Of a DNA stretch of 64,000 bases, positions 54,800 through 63,400 are shown in pieces. The stretch is from contig NZ_POQQ01000040.1 of the NCBI RefSeq assembly GCF_002964575.1, positions 124,001 to 188,000 on the forward strand, given 5' to 3'. Position 1 is the stretch's first letter; each line of letters begins with the position of its first letter. Both the position numbers and the translations under genes were made by a program. A model generated the notes under the pieces. The model made no database searches. It saw nothing but the letters and a program-made list of their open reading frames with translations, and was not told the origin of the DNA. The stretch comes from Streptococcus suis (GTDB lineage Bacteria; Bacillota; Bacilli; Lactobacillales; Streptococcaceae).

Positions 54800-55677
54800 C
54801 TAAACCTGGTGATTTTGTGAAAGTTGATCAATTTGTGCAGAAGATAGACCGGTTAATTTTTCAATCATTTCATTCGAAAAACCTTCACGTAACATTTGAT
54901 AAGCGACATCAAGCCGACCTTCTTCCTTACCTCGCCGTCTGCCACGTATGTAGGAGCTTTCCAATTCTCCAAAGTGGTTGGAAGCATTACGTAACCATTG
55001 ATCTACCATTTCGACTTCCTCCTCTGTCCATGTATTTCTAACCCTCAGATGTTCTGCCTTTTATGTGATGTAGCTTGACTAAATGCTCGATTAGCGAAAA
55101 ATTCTATCCATTGGCGTTGACTTTTCTCTAGCTGACCCTTTCGGAATTTTTTCCGTTCAATAATGACCATTTCAAATGGTTTTCTTAATTCTTCATATTC
55201 GCCAAATGGCAATTCCAAGACTTGACCCCTATCTTTTTCAGTTAATACAAAACTGTGAATCGGCTGGTCATCATCAAAATACTAACTAGCAACTAAGGCA
55301 ATCGAATAAATCGGTGAGATTTTATCATACATATCGTGTGTCTGTGTGACCTTGTCACGAACATTGGGCTAGTCCTTGACCAAATGTTGACAGGAATAGG
55401 TCCATAAGCGCTTGATAAAACTATTTTGATAGGCAACCTGTATCTCAATGATGACCTGTGTTCTATCATCCATACGAGCCAAAATATCCACCGTAGTACT
55501 AAAGTGGCTAGTCTTTTCCTTTTTCACATCCGCAATAGTCCCATTCAAAATCTGAACAGACTTGGGGCGAAAACCTAGAAAAGTATTGATGAAATCAATA
55601 GTGATTTCATGGTCATTGAAAATCTTTTTTGCAATAATGTCAGCCATTGGACTGACTGCCTGACGGCGTTTTGTCAT
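54800..55677 (-). pseudogene. Broken Rpn-family (PD-(D/E)XK) recombination-promoting nuclease/transposase
   Basis: The N-terminal part (from ATG 55677) reads MTKRRQAVSPMADIIAKKIF and contains VDILARMDD and the catalytic EIQVAYQN. After HLVKD an in-frame TAG stops it near 55369. The same frame continues with PNVRDKVTQTHDMYDKI, meets another TAG after IALVAS near 55283, runs on with GEYEELRKPFEMVIIERKK, then shifts frame near 55063. The C-terminal piece (54800-55060) has GRRRGKEEGRLDVA and ends SQNHQV. So two stops and one frameshift inactivate the gene. Such genes are multi-copy and mobile-like in streptococci. Confidence 0.85.
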
Positions 55678-55903
55678 CTACTCTCCTCCGAATAAAGTAA
55701 TCGAGAAATACTCCTTATCTATTTATTCGGAAAAGTTTCTAGTTATATTATAGCACGGTAGCTAAAATTTTCAAGTCACTTTCCTATTACAGCAACTACT
55801 AAAAAGCGTCCCAAAGCCATCTTGACTATGGAACGTTTTCTACTTTGCCTGAAGAAAGAATGAAAATTCGTCCTATCCACATGCAAGTTCAAATACCCTA
55901 TAT

Positions 55904-57397
55904 TTAATCCCTCCTAAAAATATCCCGCGTATAGACTTTGTCAAGAACATCATCCAAACTCAAGTCGTATCGGTTGACGACAATAGCTTGACTCATTTCT
56001 TTAAATTTCTTAAGATTGTTGACGACTTTGGAGCCAAAAAATGTCGTCCCGTTCTCTAGGGTCGGCTCATAAATAATCACTCTTGCTCCCTTAGCCTTCA
56101 AACGCTTCATAACTCCCTGGATAGAACTTTGACGGAAGTTATCAGAATTACTCTTCATGGTCAGACGATAAATTCCTATCGTGATATCCTTTTCTTGCTG
56201 TTGCGAATAGGAATCATGTTCTGAGTAAGCATAGTAGCCAGCCATCTTCAGTACCTGGTCAGCAATAAAATCTTTTCTAGTTCGATTGGCCTCGACAATT
56301 GCAGACATCATATTTTGAGGTACCTTATCATAATTGGCCAACAACTGCTTAGTATCTTTTGGTAAACAGTAGCCACCGTAGCCAAAGGAAGGGTTATTGT
56401 AATGTTCACCAATTCGAGGATCCAGACCAACACCTCTAATAATGGATAAGGTATCAAGTCCCTTTAACTCCGCATAGGTATCCAATTCATTGAAGTAAGA
56501 AACACGCAATGCCAAATAAGTATTAGCGAATAACTTAACTGCTTCTGCTTCTGTTGACCCCATATGAAGGATCTCAATATCTTCCTTCAAGGCACCTTCC
56601 TGTAGTAAGGCCGCAAACTTTTCTGCACCCGCAATAACAGTTTCACTATCATTTTTCTCATAAGAAACAATGATTCGTGAAGGATAGAGATTATCATAAA
56701 GAGCTTTGGATTCTCTTAAAAATTCCGGACTGAAAATGATATTTGGAGTACCAAATTTCTGACGAATTGCTTGGGTATATCCAACAGGAATAGTTGACTT
56801 GATAACCATCAAGGCGTCAGGATTTACTTTCAAGACAGTCTCGATCACCTTTTCAACATGGCCTGTATCAAAATAATTTTTCTCACTATCGTAGTTGGTC
56901 GGTGCAGCAATCACAACAATTTCTGCATCTTTATAGGCTGTTTCTGCATCTAGTGTTGCTACCAAATTCAGATCCTTCTCTGCTAAATACTTTTCAATAT
57001 AATCGTCCTGAATAGGGGATTTTCTAGCATTGATCAAATCAACCTTTTCAGGAATCACATCCACAGCCACAACCTGATGATGCTGAGCCAAGAGAACGGC
57101 ATTGGATAAACCAACATAGCCTGTACCTGCGACTGCAATTTTTGTCTTTGAAACTTTGGTTACTGAAGAGTTTTTACTACTCGAAAAGAATAAAGAAGCC
57201 AGGTCAAAATCCAAGACTTGAGCCAATCTTTCAAGCTGAGGAATGGATGGAATATAATCCCCCTTCTCAATCCTACTGATCATGGCACGATTGATGCCGG
57301 TCGCATTGGCCAGTTCTTGTTGAGAATAGCCATACTGTTTTCTATTTTCGAAGACTATTGATTTTAACTTTTCAATTGAAAAAACTTTGTTGCTCAT
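55904..57397 (-). CDS. ugd: Xre helix-turn-helix fused to UDP-glucose 6-dehydrogenase
   Basis: A 497-residue two-domain protein. Residues 8-72 form an Xre/Cro-type DNA-binding domain ([20 protein letters not shown], then [14 protein letters not shown]). A Ser-rich linker (71-84) leads to a complete HasB-like UDP-glucose dehydrogenase: [10 protein letters not shown] at 91-100 (NAD loop), SPIQDDYI near 130, [30 protein letters not shown] near 232, and [16 protein letters not shown] with the catalytic Cys 344. It oxidises UDP-glucose to UDP-glucuronate for capsule or hyaluronan-type polymers. The fusion is in one uninterrupted frame. A palindrome covers part of its own promoter. Ordinary Ugd/HasB proteins of streptococci have about 400 residues and no such domain. 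Confidence 0.92.
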   Translation of the reverse strand: MSNKVFSIEKLKSIVFENRKQYGYSQQELANATGINRAMISRIEKGDYIPSIPQLERLAQVLDFDLASLFFSSSKNSSVTKVSKTKIAVAGTGYVGLSNAVLLAQHHQVVAVDVIPEKVDLINARKSPIQDDYIEKYLAEKDLNLVATLDAETAYKDAEIVVIAAPTNYDSEKNYFDTGHVEKVIETVLKVNPDALMVIKSTIPVGYTQAIRQKFGTPNIIFSPEFLRESKALYDNLYPSRIIVSYEKNDSETVIAGAEKFAALLQEGALKEDIEILHMGSTEAEAVKLFANTYLALRVSYFNELDTYAELKGLDTLSIIRGVGLDPRIGEHYNNPSFGYGGYCLPKDTKQLLANYDKVPQNMMSAIVEANRTRKDFIADQVLKMAGYYAYSEHDSYSQQQEKDITIGIYRLTMKSNSDNFRQSSIQGVMKRLKAKGARVIIYEPTLENGTTFFGSKVVNNLKKFKEMSQAIVVNRYDLSLDDVLDKVYTRDIFRRD

Positions 57398-57428
57398 TCT
57401 AACACCTCATTACACAAACGTTACAAAA

Positions 57429-57462
57429 AGTATATCATTTGTTGTATATAGTTGCAACAAAT
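57429..57462 (-). promoter_or_regulatory. Promoter and palindromic operator of the Xre-ugd gene
   Basis: On the minus strand TTGCAA (57457-57452), 17 bases, TATACT (57434-57429). A perfect inverted repeat ATTTGTTG (57437-57444) and CAACAAAT (57455-57462), spaced by 10 bases, covers half of the -35 element and the spacer. The transcription start would be near 57422 and the leader about 25 bases. The position is that of a repressor site; binding by the gene's own Xre domain is inference. Confidence 0.55.
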
Positions 57463-57597
57463 TAATCAATACTAAAGAACAAATATTTTCGTACAGCTAA
57501 CGCTGCAAATTAGTAAATAACCTATAAAATCACTCAAATTTTTCATAATAATCTATTTTATACTTGAATGAGGAGGTAAGAAAGCATCTCACAATAC

Positions 57598-57745
57598 TTA
57601 TATAGTTTGATTCCCAATGAATGAAAAACCAAATTTCCTATAAAAATGATTCCGACGTTCTTCATCTATTGGGGAATTGGAATTTGACAATTGACCAAAC
57701 TAAGGAATCGAACACTCTAGAGTTGCCATAATCCAATACCAAACA
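57598..57745 (-). pseudogene. Acetyltransferase (GNAT) C-terminal remnant
   Basis: The minus strand reads PIDEERRNHFYRKFGFSFIG and ends at a stop at 57598. NHFYRKFGF is the typical C-terminal motif of GNAT acetyltransferases. An in-frame stop lies further upstream, and no start or core domain remains. Confidence 0.5.
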
Positions 57746-57795
57746 GAAGGAGACCAATACTCATATCAAAGTAATAAAACGAAGAGCATTTGATT

Positions 57796-57954
57796 TTAGG
57801 AACTTTGATAAGAATATAGGTTTCCCTGGACATAAAGAAGGAGAAAACGAATATCGGCATCACTATATGTTAGCTTATGTAGCTTTTCACCATTGACAAG
57901 CATTAACACTCCTGAACTTGCCTTACTCCCGTCAATCCCAAAAACTACTCGCAT
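57796..57954 (-). pseudogene. IS110-family transposase N-terminal remnant
   Basis: From ATG 57954 the frame reads MRVVFGIDGSKASSGVLMLV and VNGEKLHKLTY, like the N-terminus of IS110-family transposases (DEDD type, FGIDVSK with the first catalytic Asp). The similarity ends after about 40 residues and a stop follows at 57796. Confidence 0.65.
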
Positions 57955-58135
57955 GATATTACCATTTAATGTTGTTTGATTTCTTGTTTCAATGATGTAA
58001 CTTTAAATACTCAATATTTGAATTCTCACATACTATTATTACCGATTTCCTAAACCAGTTGTATTTCCATTCTATTTTGCGACAACCGGCAAAAATTATT
58101 TCACAAGTCACCACGACTTTATCAACTTGAAAATG

Positions 58136-58180
58136 AAAAAGTAGTGAATACTCTCTCCAGACGGAGATTTCTTCGCTACT
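58136..58180 (-). terminator. Terminator at the end of the capsule transcript
   Basis: On the minus strand AGTAGCGAA pairs with TTCACTACT (one G-T pair), with an inner TCTCC/GGAGA stem, followed by TTTTT. It separates the capsule cluster from the ugd gene. Confidence 0.7.
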
Positions 58181-58229
58181 AATCTTAGTATGTTCTTATT
58201 TATAATAAAAATTATTTTTTTATATAGAG

Positions 58230-58726
58230 CTAATCCAAAATTTTCTTAATCACAGCAGGTACACCCGCGACCATGACATTATCTGGAATAGATTTGGTCA
58301 CAACAGAACCTGCAGCAATAACAACTCCTTTACCAACAGTTACTCCAGGTAATATTGTTACATTAGCACCAATCCATGTGCCATCACCAATAATAACTGA
58401 CTTGCAAACTGTTTTACTAGATGCACGTTGTTTTTGTTCTGAAACTTCATGCGTAGCAGTCCCAATAAATACTCTTGGTCCGATAAAAACTCGCTTTCCA
58501 ATTGTAATCTTTGTGTCCTTTTTCAACTGATCTCCGAAATGAAAAAAACAATCATAGCTTATAAATGTGTCTTCACCAATATATATATGATCTAAATGAT
58601 CAGAGGATACCCCCCTCTAATATTTACACCTGAGCTTACATTCGAAAATAACTTAAATTTGGCTCTAGTAAATTTCTCATTGATACTTTCAAAATATTTT
58701 TTATAAAATTTATAAGCAAACTTCAT
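58230..58726 (-). pseudogene. Hexapeptide-repeat acyltransferase, frameshifted at a six-G tract
   Basis: A capsule-type O-acetyltransferase of the left-handed beta-helix family (WcaF-like). The start is ATG 58726 with GGAGAG upstream. The first 40 residues (KFAYKFYKKYFESINEKFTR...) run to NIRGGYP, then hit a stop. At the GGGGGG tract (58615-58610) one added G, or loss of two, restores the frame: SSDHLDHIYIGEDTF continues into TIGKRVFIGPRVFIGTATHE, DGTWIGANVTILPGVTVGKG and the stop at 58230. The hexapeptide repeats are complete from there. It may be a dead gene or a phase-off allele. Confidence 0.7.
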
Positions 58727-58769
58727 AAGTCTCTCCATATTAATTTGAGTTAATATTTAAACTTTAATG

Positions 58770-59192
58770 TTATAAATCTGAGTTCTTATTTGTAGGTTCT
58801 ATTGAATATAAATCCTTTTTTATTTGTGAAGTACTAATTTCAGGTGTCCTTGGTAAATAAACTACCTCTACTCCTTCTTCTTTAAGAAAATCAAATTTTC
58901 CTTCCCAATCATCACCCATAACAAAAGTATCTATATGGTATTCATGTACATCCGATTTTTTTTGATTCCAGCTTTGTTCGGGTATCACTAAATCGACATA
59001 TCTAACGGCCTCAACCAGTGATTTCCTTTGTTCATATGTAAAGTAACATTTCTTTTGTTTTTCATTCCAGTTAAATTCATCAGATGAGACAACTACAACT
59101 AGGTAGTCACCTAATGCCTTAGCACGTTTTAATAAATTAATATGCCCATAATGTAATAAATCGAAAGTACCATATGTAATAACTCTTTTCAA
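58770..59192 (-). CDS. gct: Glycerol-3-phosphate cytidylyltransferase
   Basis: This 140-residue enzyme (TagD family) makes CDP-glycerol from CTP and glycerol-3-phosphate. Seen: VITYGTFDLLHYGHINLLKRA at the N-terminus with the HYGH motif (HXGH nucleotide-binding), KCYFTYEQRKSLVEAVRYVD near residue 48, FVMGDDWEGKFD near 91, and YLPRTPEISTSQIK near 112 with the RTxxISTS signature. Inside a capsule cluster it predicts a glycerol-phosphate decoration. It lies 26 bases after the licD-like gene. Confidence 0.93.
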   Translation of the reverse strand: MKRVITYGTFDLLHYGHINLLKRAKALGDYLVVVVSSDEFNWNEKQKKCYFTYEQRKSLVEAVRYVDLVIPEQSWNQKKSDVHEYHIDTFVMGDDWEGKFDFLKEEGVEVVYLPRTPEISTSQIKKDLYSIEPTNKNSDL

Positions 59193-59218
59193 AATATGTC
59201 CTCCGTTATTTGAATATG

Positions 59219-59908
59219 CTAATCATCTAAATGACCAAAGAGTTGAGTGTCAATATGAAATGAAGGTGAATCAAAATCTTTCCAATTAGGATTTGGAGTT
59301 CTCCAGTCCCTTGTATATAGAGTTTCTAAATAAGGTTCGATAGGTTCTGGAAGAGACTTAATACCTAATGCTGTTTCTAATTTTGCTACAGCTAATTCAA
59401 ATGGCAAGATTAGATTAATTGATGTAAATTCTTTATCACTTGAATACTCAACACCTGGGACTCTGTAGTATGCTTGAGTTTGACATTTTCCATTAGAGTT
59501 CACGTATAAAAAGAAATCAATATTAACTCCTTCAAGAAGATAAGCCTGCTCCGTAATTGTGTTATTGGTTTTGAACTCCTTAATTTTTTCTAATCCATTA
59601 GAAACTAAAAATTTTTCAAACTCTAACCAATTAAATTGCTCATCCATCAAGATTCCTACATCAATATCAATATCTCCATTGATAAATTTTCCGTCTCTAT
59701 AGAGACCCAAGGCACTACCACTAGCATAAAAAAAAGTATATGGAGATGCATCAAAAATACTATCTAGTTTTTGAGAAACTAATTCTCCATTTTCTAGTAA
59801 AAACTTACTCATTTTTCTCTTTTTTGGTAATAGTAAAACATTATTCAATTTTAAAAATAAGTCATAAATAATCTTATTTTTTTTTATTATTTTTTTTATT
59901 TTATGCAT
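59219..59908 (-). CDS. LicD-family phosphotransferase (capsule)
   Basis: A 229-residue protein of the LicD/fukutin nucleotidyltransferase-fold group, which transfers phosphocholine, phosphoglycerol or similar groups from CDP donors to sugars. Seen: ASGSALGLYRDGKFINGDID at 62-81 with the GxxLGxxR motif and the metal-binding DIDID at 79-83, and NIDFFLYV near 129. With gct next to it, CDP-glycerol is the likely donor. The first codons contain runs of nine and eight A residues. AT-rich like the whole cluster. Confidence 0.8.
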   Translation of the reverse strand: MHKIKKIIKKNKIIYDLFLKLNNVLLLPKKRKMSKFLLENGELVSQKLDSIFDASPYTFFYASGSALGLYRDGKFINGDIDIDVGILMDEQFNWLEFEKFLVSNGLEKIKEFKTNNTITEQAYLLEGVNIDFFLYVNSNGKCQTQAYYRVPGVEYSSDKEFTSINLILPFELAVAKLETALGIKSLPEPIEPYLETLYTRDWRTPNPNWKDFDSPSFHIDTQLFGHLDD

Positions 59909-59924
59909 AGATACTCCTTATAAT

Positions 59925-61148
59925 CTAGCTATATTTTTTAATAATTAATGCTCTGAAAATAACCTCAATTATTGTAGTCAAAGAAAATAAATAACCTAAA
60001 CTAATTGGATTAATACTATGACAGATCCATAGAACTAATAATAGTAATACATAGACTGTAAAACTAAGAAAAATTGATATATTTGCGTATTTTTCTCTAT
60101 TAATTGCTGACAATGCTGGAAATCCTAATAGGTAATTTGGAAACATTAAAATCATACTGGGGATTAATGAAATTATTATATCTATCGCCCCGATATATTC
60201 CATTCCAAAAATTAAAACTGTTAATTCTTTAATAAAAATAAAACAAATAATTGAAATGATAATTAATGCGGGTATGGTAATTTTTAAAATTTTATAGATA
60301 ATGTTTAGGTCTTTTGTTCTGATAAGATATGGATACAGACTATCTGCTATAGGTGAATAAATTGAAAAGACCATTTGGGCAATTCTAAATGCAAATGAAT
60401 AGTAACCAACTTCTACTTTTGAAGGATCTAGTACTCCAAGAATAAATATTCCTGCTGTGGAGTATACTACAGAGACAATTCTGGAAATGAAAAACTGTAC
60501 TGAATCAAAAAATATCTCCGAAATTAACTTAAAATTAAATCTAAAATATTTAAAAACATTCACAATCCTATTTAAATCAATCAATGCCCACACCAAAGCC
60601 AACGCATTTCCAATTAAGGTAGCAACTGGAATAAGATTCAAATCCTCTTTCGTTTTTAAAAAAATAAAAAGCAGTAATGTAAAAATTAATCTAATAAAAA
60701 TTGTCCGATAAGTAAACGACTGCATTTTCTCCAAACCTCTAAAAACAAAGTCTGGTAAGAAGCCGTTAATTAGTATTGCAATTAGAAACCAAATATACAA
60801 AGGATAAAAATTACTCTCAACTCTAAATAAGATTAAGTATATCCAAAGAAATATGATTGATACTACTGAAATAAGTAATTTAATTACAGATACACTCCAA
60901 AAAAGTTCAGTAATATATACTGGATTATTTCGATTTTTTGAAACTAATCCCGTCGCTGAAATAGTAAATCCAAAATCAATAAATAAGGTAAAGTATGTCA
61001 TTAGGGCAGTTGCAATACCTAATTCTCCATAATATGAAATACCTAATACTCTAGCTTGTAATGGAATAGTTATCATGGAAAAAAATACTGTTGAAAATTT
61101 TAATAAGTATAATAAGACAGTATTTTTAAATAATGAACTCTTAACCAT
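59925..61148 (-). CDS. wzx: Capsule repeat-unit flippase (Wzx)
   Basis: A 407-residue protein with about 12 membrane segments of the polysaccharide transport (PST/RfbX) family, which flips lipid-linked repeat units across the membrane. Seen: the N-terminal TVLLYLLKFSTVFFSMITIP and RVLGISYYGELGIATAL near residue 33, the usual opening of these flippases. Very AT-rich. The start overlaps the end of the preceding glycosyltransferase by one base. Confidence 0.87.
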   Translation of the reverse strand: MVKSSLFKNTVLLYLLKFSTVFFSMITIPLQARVLGISYYGELGIATALMTYFTLFIDFGFTISATGLVSKNRNNPVYITELFWSVSVIKLLISVVSIIFLWIYLILFRVESNFYPLYIWFLIAILINGFLPDFVFRGLEKMQSFTYRTIFIRLIFTLLLFIFLKTKEDLNLIPVATLIGNALALVWALIDLNRIVNVFKYFRFNFKLISEIFFDSVQFFISRIVSVVYSTAGIFILGVLDPSKVEVGYYSFAFRIAQMVFSIYSPIADSLYPYLIRTKDLNIIYKILKITIPALIIISIICFIFIKELTVLIFGMEYIGAIDIIISLIPSMILMFPNYLLGFPALSAINREKYANISIFLSFTVYVLLLLVLWICHSINPISLGYLFSLTTIIEVIFRALIIKKYS

Positions 61149-62101
61149 TATTTCCCCCTATAAATAATGCTAATAAGAGCTGGAAAATATCTGAAAAGAA
61201 TTAAGGCTATTTTCTTACCTAAAGTATTTTTAGAGTTCCACACTTTAGGAAATGAATAATATTTTTTATACTGAATATGGAATATTTGCTTTGCATATTT
61301 ATCAGAATAAAATATTTGATACTGTCCAAATGTGAATTTAAGAATCGAACATACAAAATTATTTCTAATTTCATCTCTATCTAAAAGGGTCAACCATTTC
61401 TCAAACTCATGATAAACCCATAATCTTGTATAGCTAAAACTTCTTGTATTAGTATTTCCCGACCTTTGCTTTAGATAATTATGGAAAACATAATTACTAG
61501 CAAAATATTTAGGTTTACGATTTAATAATTCCAAGTTAAAATAAACATCTTCAAAAGGTTGTGACACTTTGAACTTAATATCAACTAAGAAATCTTTTCT
61601 AAAGACTTTAGTCCACATTTCATATCTTATCAAATCTTGATTAACCACATTCTCAGTAAAGTAGTTAAAATCAACTTCCTGAAAACAAGCAGACTCCATA
61701 CTTATTTGATTGTAAATTTGTAAATCATTTTTAGAAAATACATCTTTAGACTTAAATGAAAATACATCCAAATTGTTCTTATCTAATACTTCAACACATT
61801 TTTCTATTGCTATTGGATGAAGTGAATCATCCCCATCAAAAAAATATATGTAAAATCCATTTGCCTTCTCCAACCCAAGGTTTCTAGCAGCTGAAAGCCC
61901 CTCATTCTTTTGAGAGTAAACTTTCAACCTCCTATCAGCGGAATACTTTTCTAAAATATCAACACTATTATCAGTAGAACCATCATTAACAACTATTACT
62001 TCTAAATTTTGATAAGTCTGATTAAGTATTGACGGAATTGACACTTCTAAGTATTCCTCTAAATTATATACTGGAATTATTATTGAAACTAATCTATCCA
62101 T
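61148..62101 (-). CDS. Family 2 glycosyltransferase
   Basis: A 317-residue GT-A transferase. Seen: VSIIIPVYNLEEYLEVSIPS at the N-terminus, VIVVNDGSTDNSVDIL near residue 35, GLSAARNLGLEKA near 69, and the DXD-type FFDGDDSLHP near 87. A C-terminal region with basic residues follows, without clear membrane helices. It adds one sugar to the capsule repeat unit; donor and acceptor cannot be read. Confidence 0.9.
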   Translation of the reverse strand: MDRLVSIIIPVYNLEEYLEVSIPSILNQTYQNLEVIVVNDGSTDNSVDILEKYSADRRLKVYSQKNEGLSAARNLGLEKANGFYIYFFDGDDSLHPIAIEKCVEVLDKNNLDVFSFKSKDVFSKNDLQIYNQISMESACFQEVDFNYFTENVVNQDLIRYEMWTKVFRKDFLVDIKFKVSQPFEDVYFNLELLNRKPKYFASNYVFHNYLKQRSGNTNTRSFSYTRLWVYHEFEKWLTLLDRDEIRNNFVCSILKFTFGQYQIFYSDKYAKQIFHIQYKKYYSFPKVWNSKNTLGKKIALILFRYFPALISIIYRGK

Positions 62102-62165
62102 ATTATTGCTCCTATATTATTTTTTATCAGAATTTCGTACCACATTGACTAAACTTTTTGATTTT

Positions 62166-63386
62166 TTAATCATTGAGTATTTTTTTACTTTGAGTGAGAG
62201 GATTAAAATAATATAGGGAAATCAATAAAATAACTAAAAAATTCATTACTGCATTATATGAAAAGATATATCCTTTAACATTTACAAAAATAAGCGTAAA
62301 AAATACAAATAGTGTATACATTAGATTTCGATTTTCACTTAATAAATACCCTCGTACTAAGTTTAAAATTACAATAATAAAAATACAGATCAAATAGATA
62401 TAACCACCTAACCAAATATCATTTATATAACCAATATCTGTACCTGCCATATTAAGTGTTGTGTTCCCCATCAATCTAGTTCCTTGCCCGAAAATTTGTG
62501 AAATTCCATCTGGTAAGACTATTCTTTGTGCAGATGTCACATATCCAAAATAACCTACCTCCTGACCATAAAAAAATAATACTATCTCTTTCATTCCAGC
62601 ATATATCCAGTTTATAGTCGGGTTTATAGAATGTAAGGACAAAATAAAACTAGGTTGATATAAAACAAAATACATGGATAAAATTGATAAATTAATAAAC
62701 AAAATGCCAATAATTTTCTTGTAGTTTATTAAAGAATAACAAAGAATTCCAATTAACAATACAACAATACCTGTCCTAGCATTGATAATCGAGGAAAATA
62801 CAAAAATTGGAGATAAAAAGAGTGATAATTTTTTATACTTGTTTGAAGACAGACCTAAAAACAATATCATGATCTGAACAATCGGAGTTGAATATGTTAA
62901 GTTTCCAGCCCATCCATACATTCGATGCCCTGAAAGGACACTAACAATTTGAGATTGTCCAGCTAATAATAGTTGTGAAATAAAGAATTGCTGAAGCTGA
63001 GGGAAAAAGTAACTAAACCCTGCCAGAAAAGATTGAATTATTCCTGAAATAAATAATATCTCTATAACTTCGTCAGAGGTCTTAGCAAAAATTGATATAG
63101 CTATAGCTGTCGGTATTAATTTAAACAATATATTTAAATGAGTACCTAAATTAGTTATGCTTTGATAATTGAAAGTGATTACAATTAGTAAGTACAATAA
63201 AATTAAAAAAATCGGAAAGATAAGATTGAAAAAAATTTTTTTATTAATGACTTTATTACCAGTAATAGTTTTCAAAAATAGAAAAACAAGAGAAAATATA
63301 GCACAAAAATCAGCCAAGTAAATTCCAAATAATGGTGGATTATAAATAATTGAAAAAGTAAGAATTAGTAAAATTAGTCGTTTCAA
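62166..63386 (-). CDS. wzy: Capsule polysaccharide polymerase (Wzy-like)
   Basis: A 406-residue, very hydrophobic protein with about 11-12 membrane segments and one larger outer loop (residues about 270-325, with QEVGYFGYVTSAQ). Wzy proteins share almost no sequence, so the call rests on topology and position beside wzx and glycosyltransferase genes. SGHRMYGWAGNLTYSTP near 150 may be part of the active loop. Confidence 0.78.
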   Translation of the reverse strand: MKRLILLILTFSIIYNPPLFGIYLADFCAIFSLVFLFLKTITGNKVINKKIFFNLIFPIFLILLYLLIVITFNYQSITNLGTHLNILFKLIPTAIAISIFAKTSDEVIEILFISGIIQSFLAGFSYFFPQLQQFFISQLLLAGQSQIVSVLSGHRMYGWAGNLTYSTPIVQIMILFLGLSSNKYKKLSLFLSPIFVFSSIINARTGIVVLLIGILCYSLINYKKIIGILFINLSILSMYFVLYQPSFILSLHSINPTINWIYAGMKEIVLFFYGQEVGYFGYVTSAQRIVLPDGISQIFGQGTRLMGNTTLNMAGTDIGYINDIWLGGYIYLICIFIIVILNLVRGYLLSENRNLMYTLFVFFTLIFVNVKGYIFSYNAVMNFLVILLISLYYFNPLTQSKKILND

Positions 63387-63400
63387 AACAAAATCCTCAA

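Larger units (their letters stand above)
57463..58229. other. Degenerate region between ugd and the capsule cluster
   Basis: About 770 bases without an intact gene. It holds an acetyltransferase remnant (57598-57745), an IS110 transposase remnant (57796-57954) and a terminator for the capsule transcript (58136-58180). No intact insertion-sequence ends were seen. Confidence 0.6.

Noticed and set aside
57796..57954. Functional small IS110 transposase
   Set aside because: Only about 40 residues of the N-terminus remain and no other domain or element ends are present.
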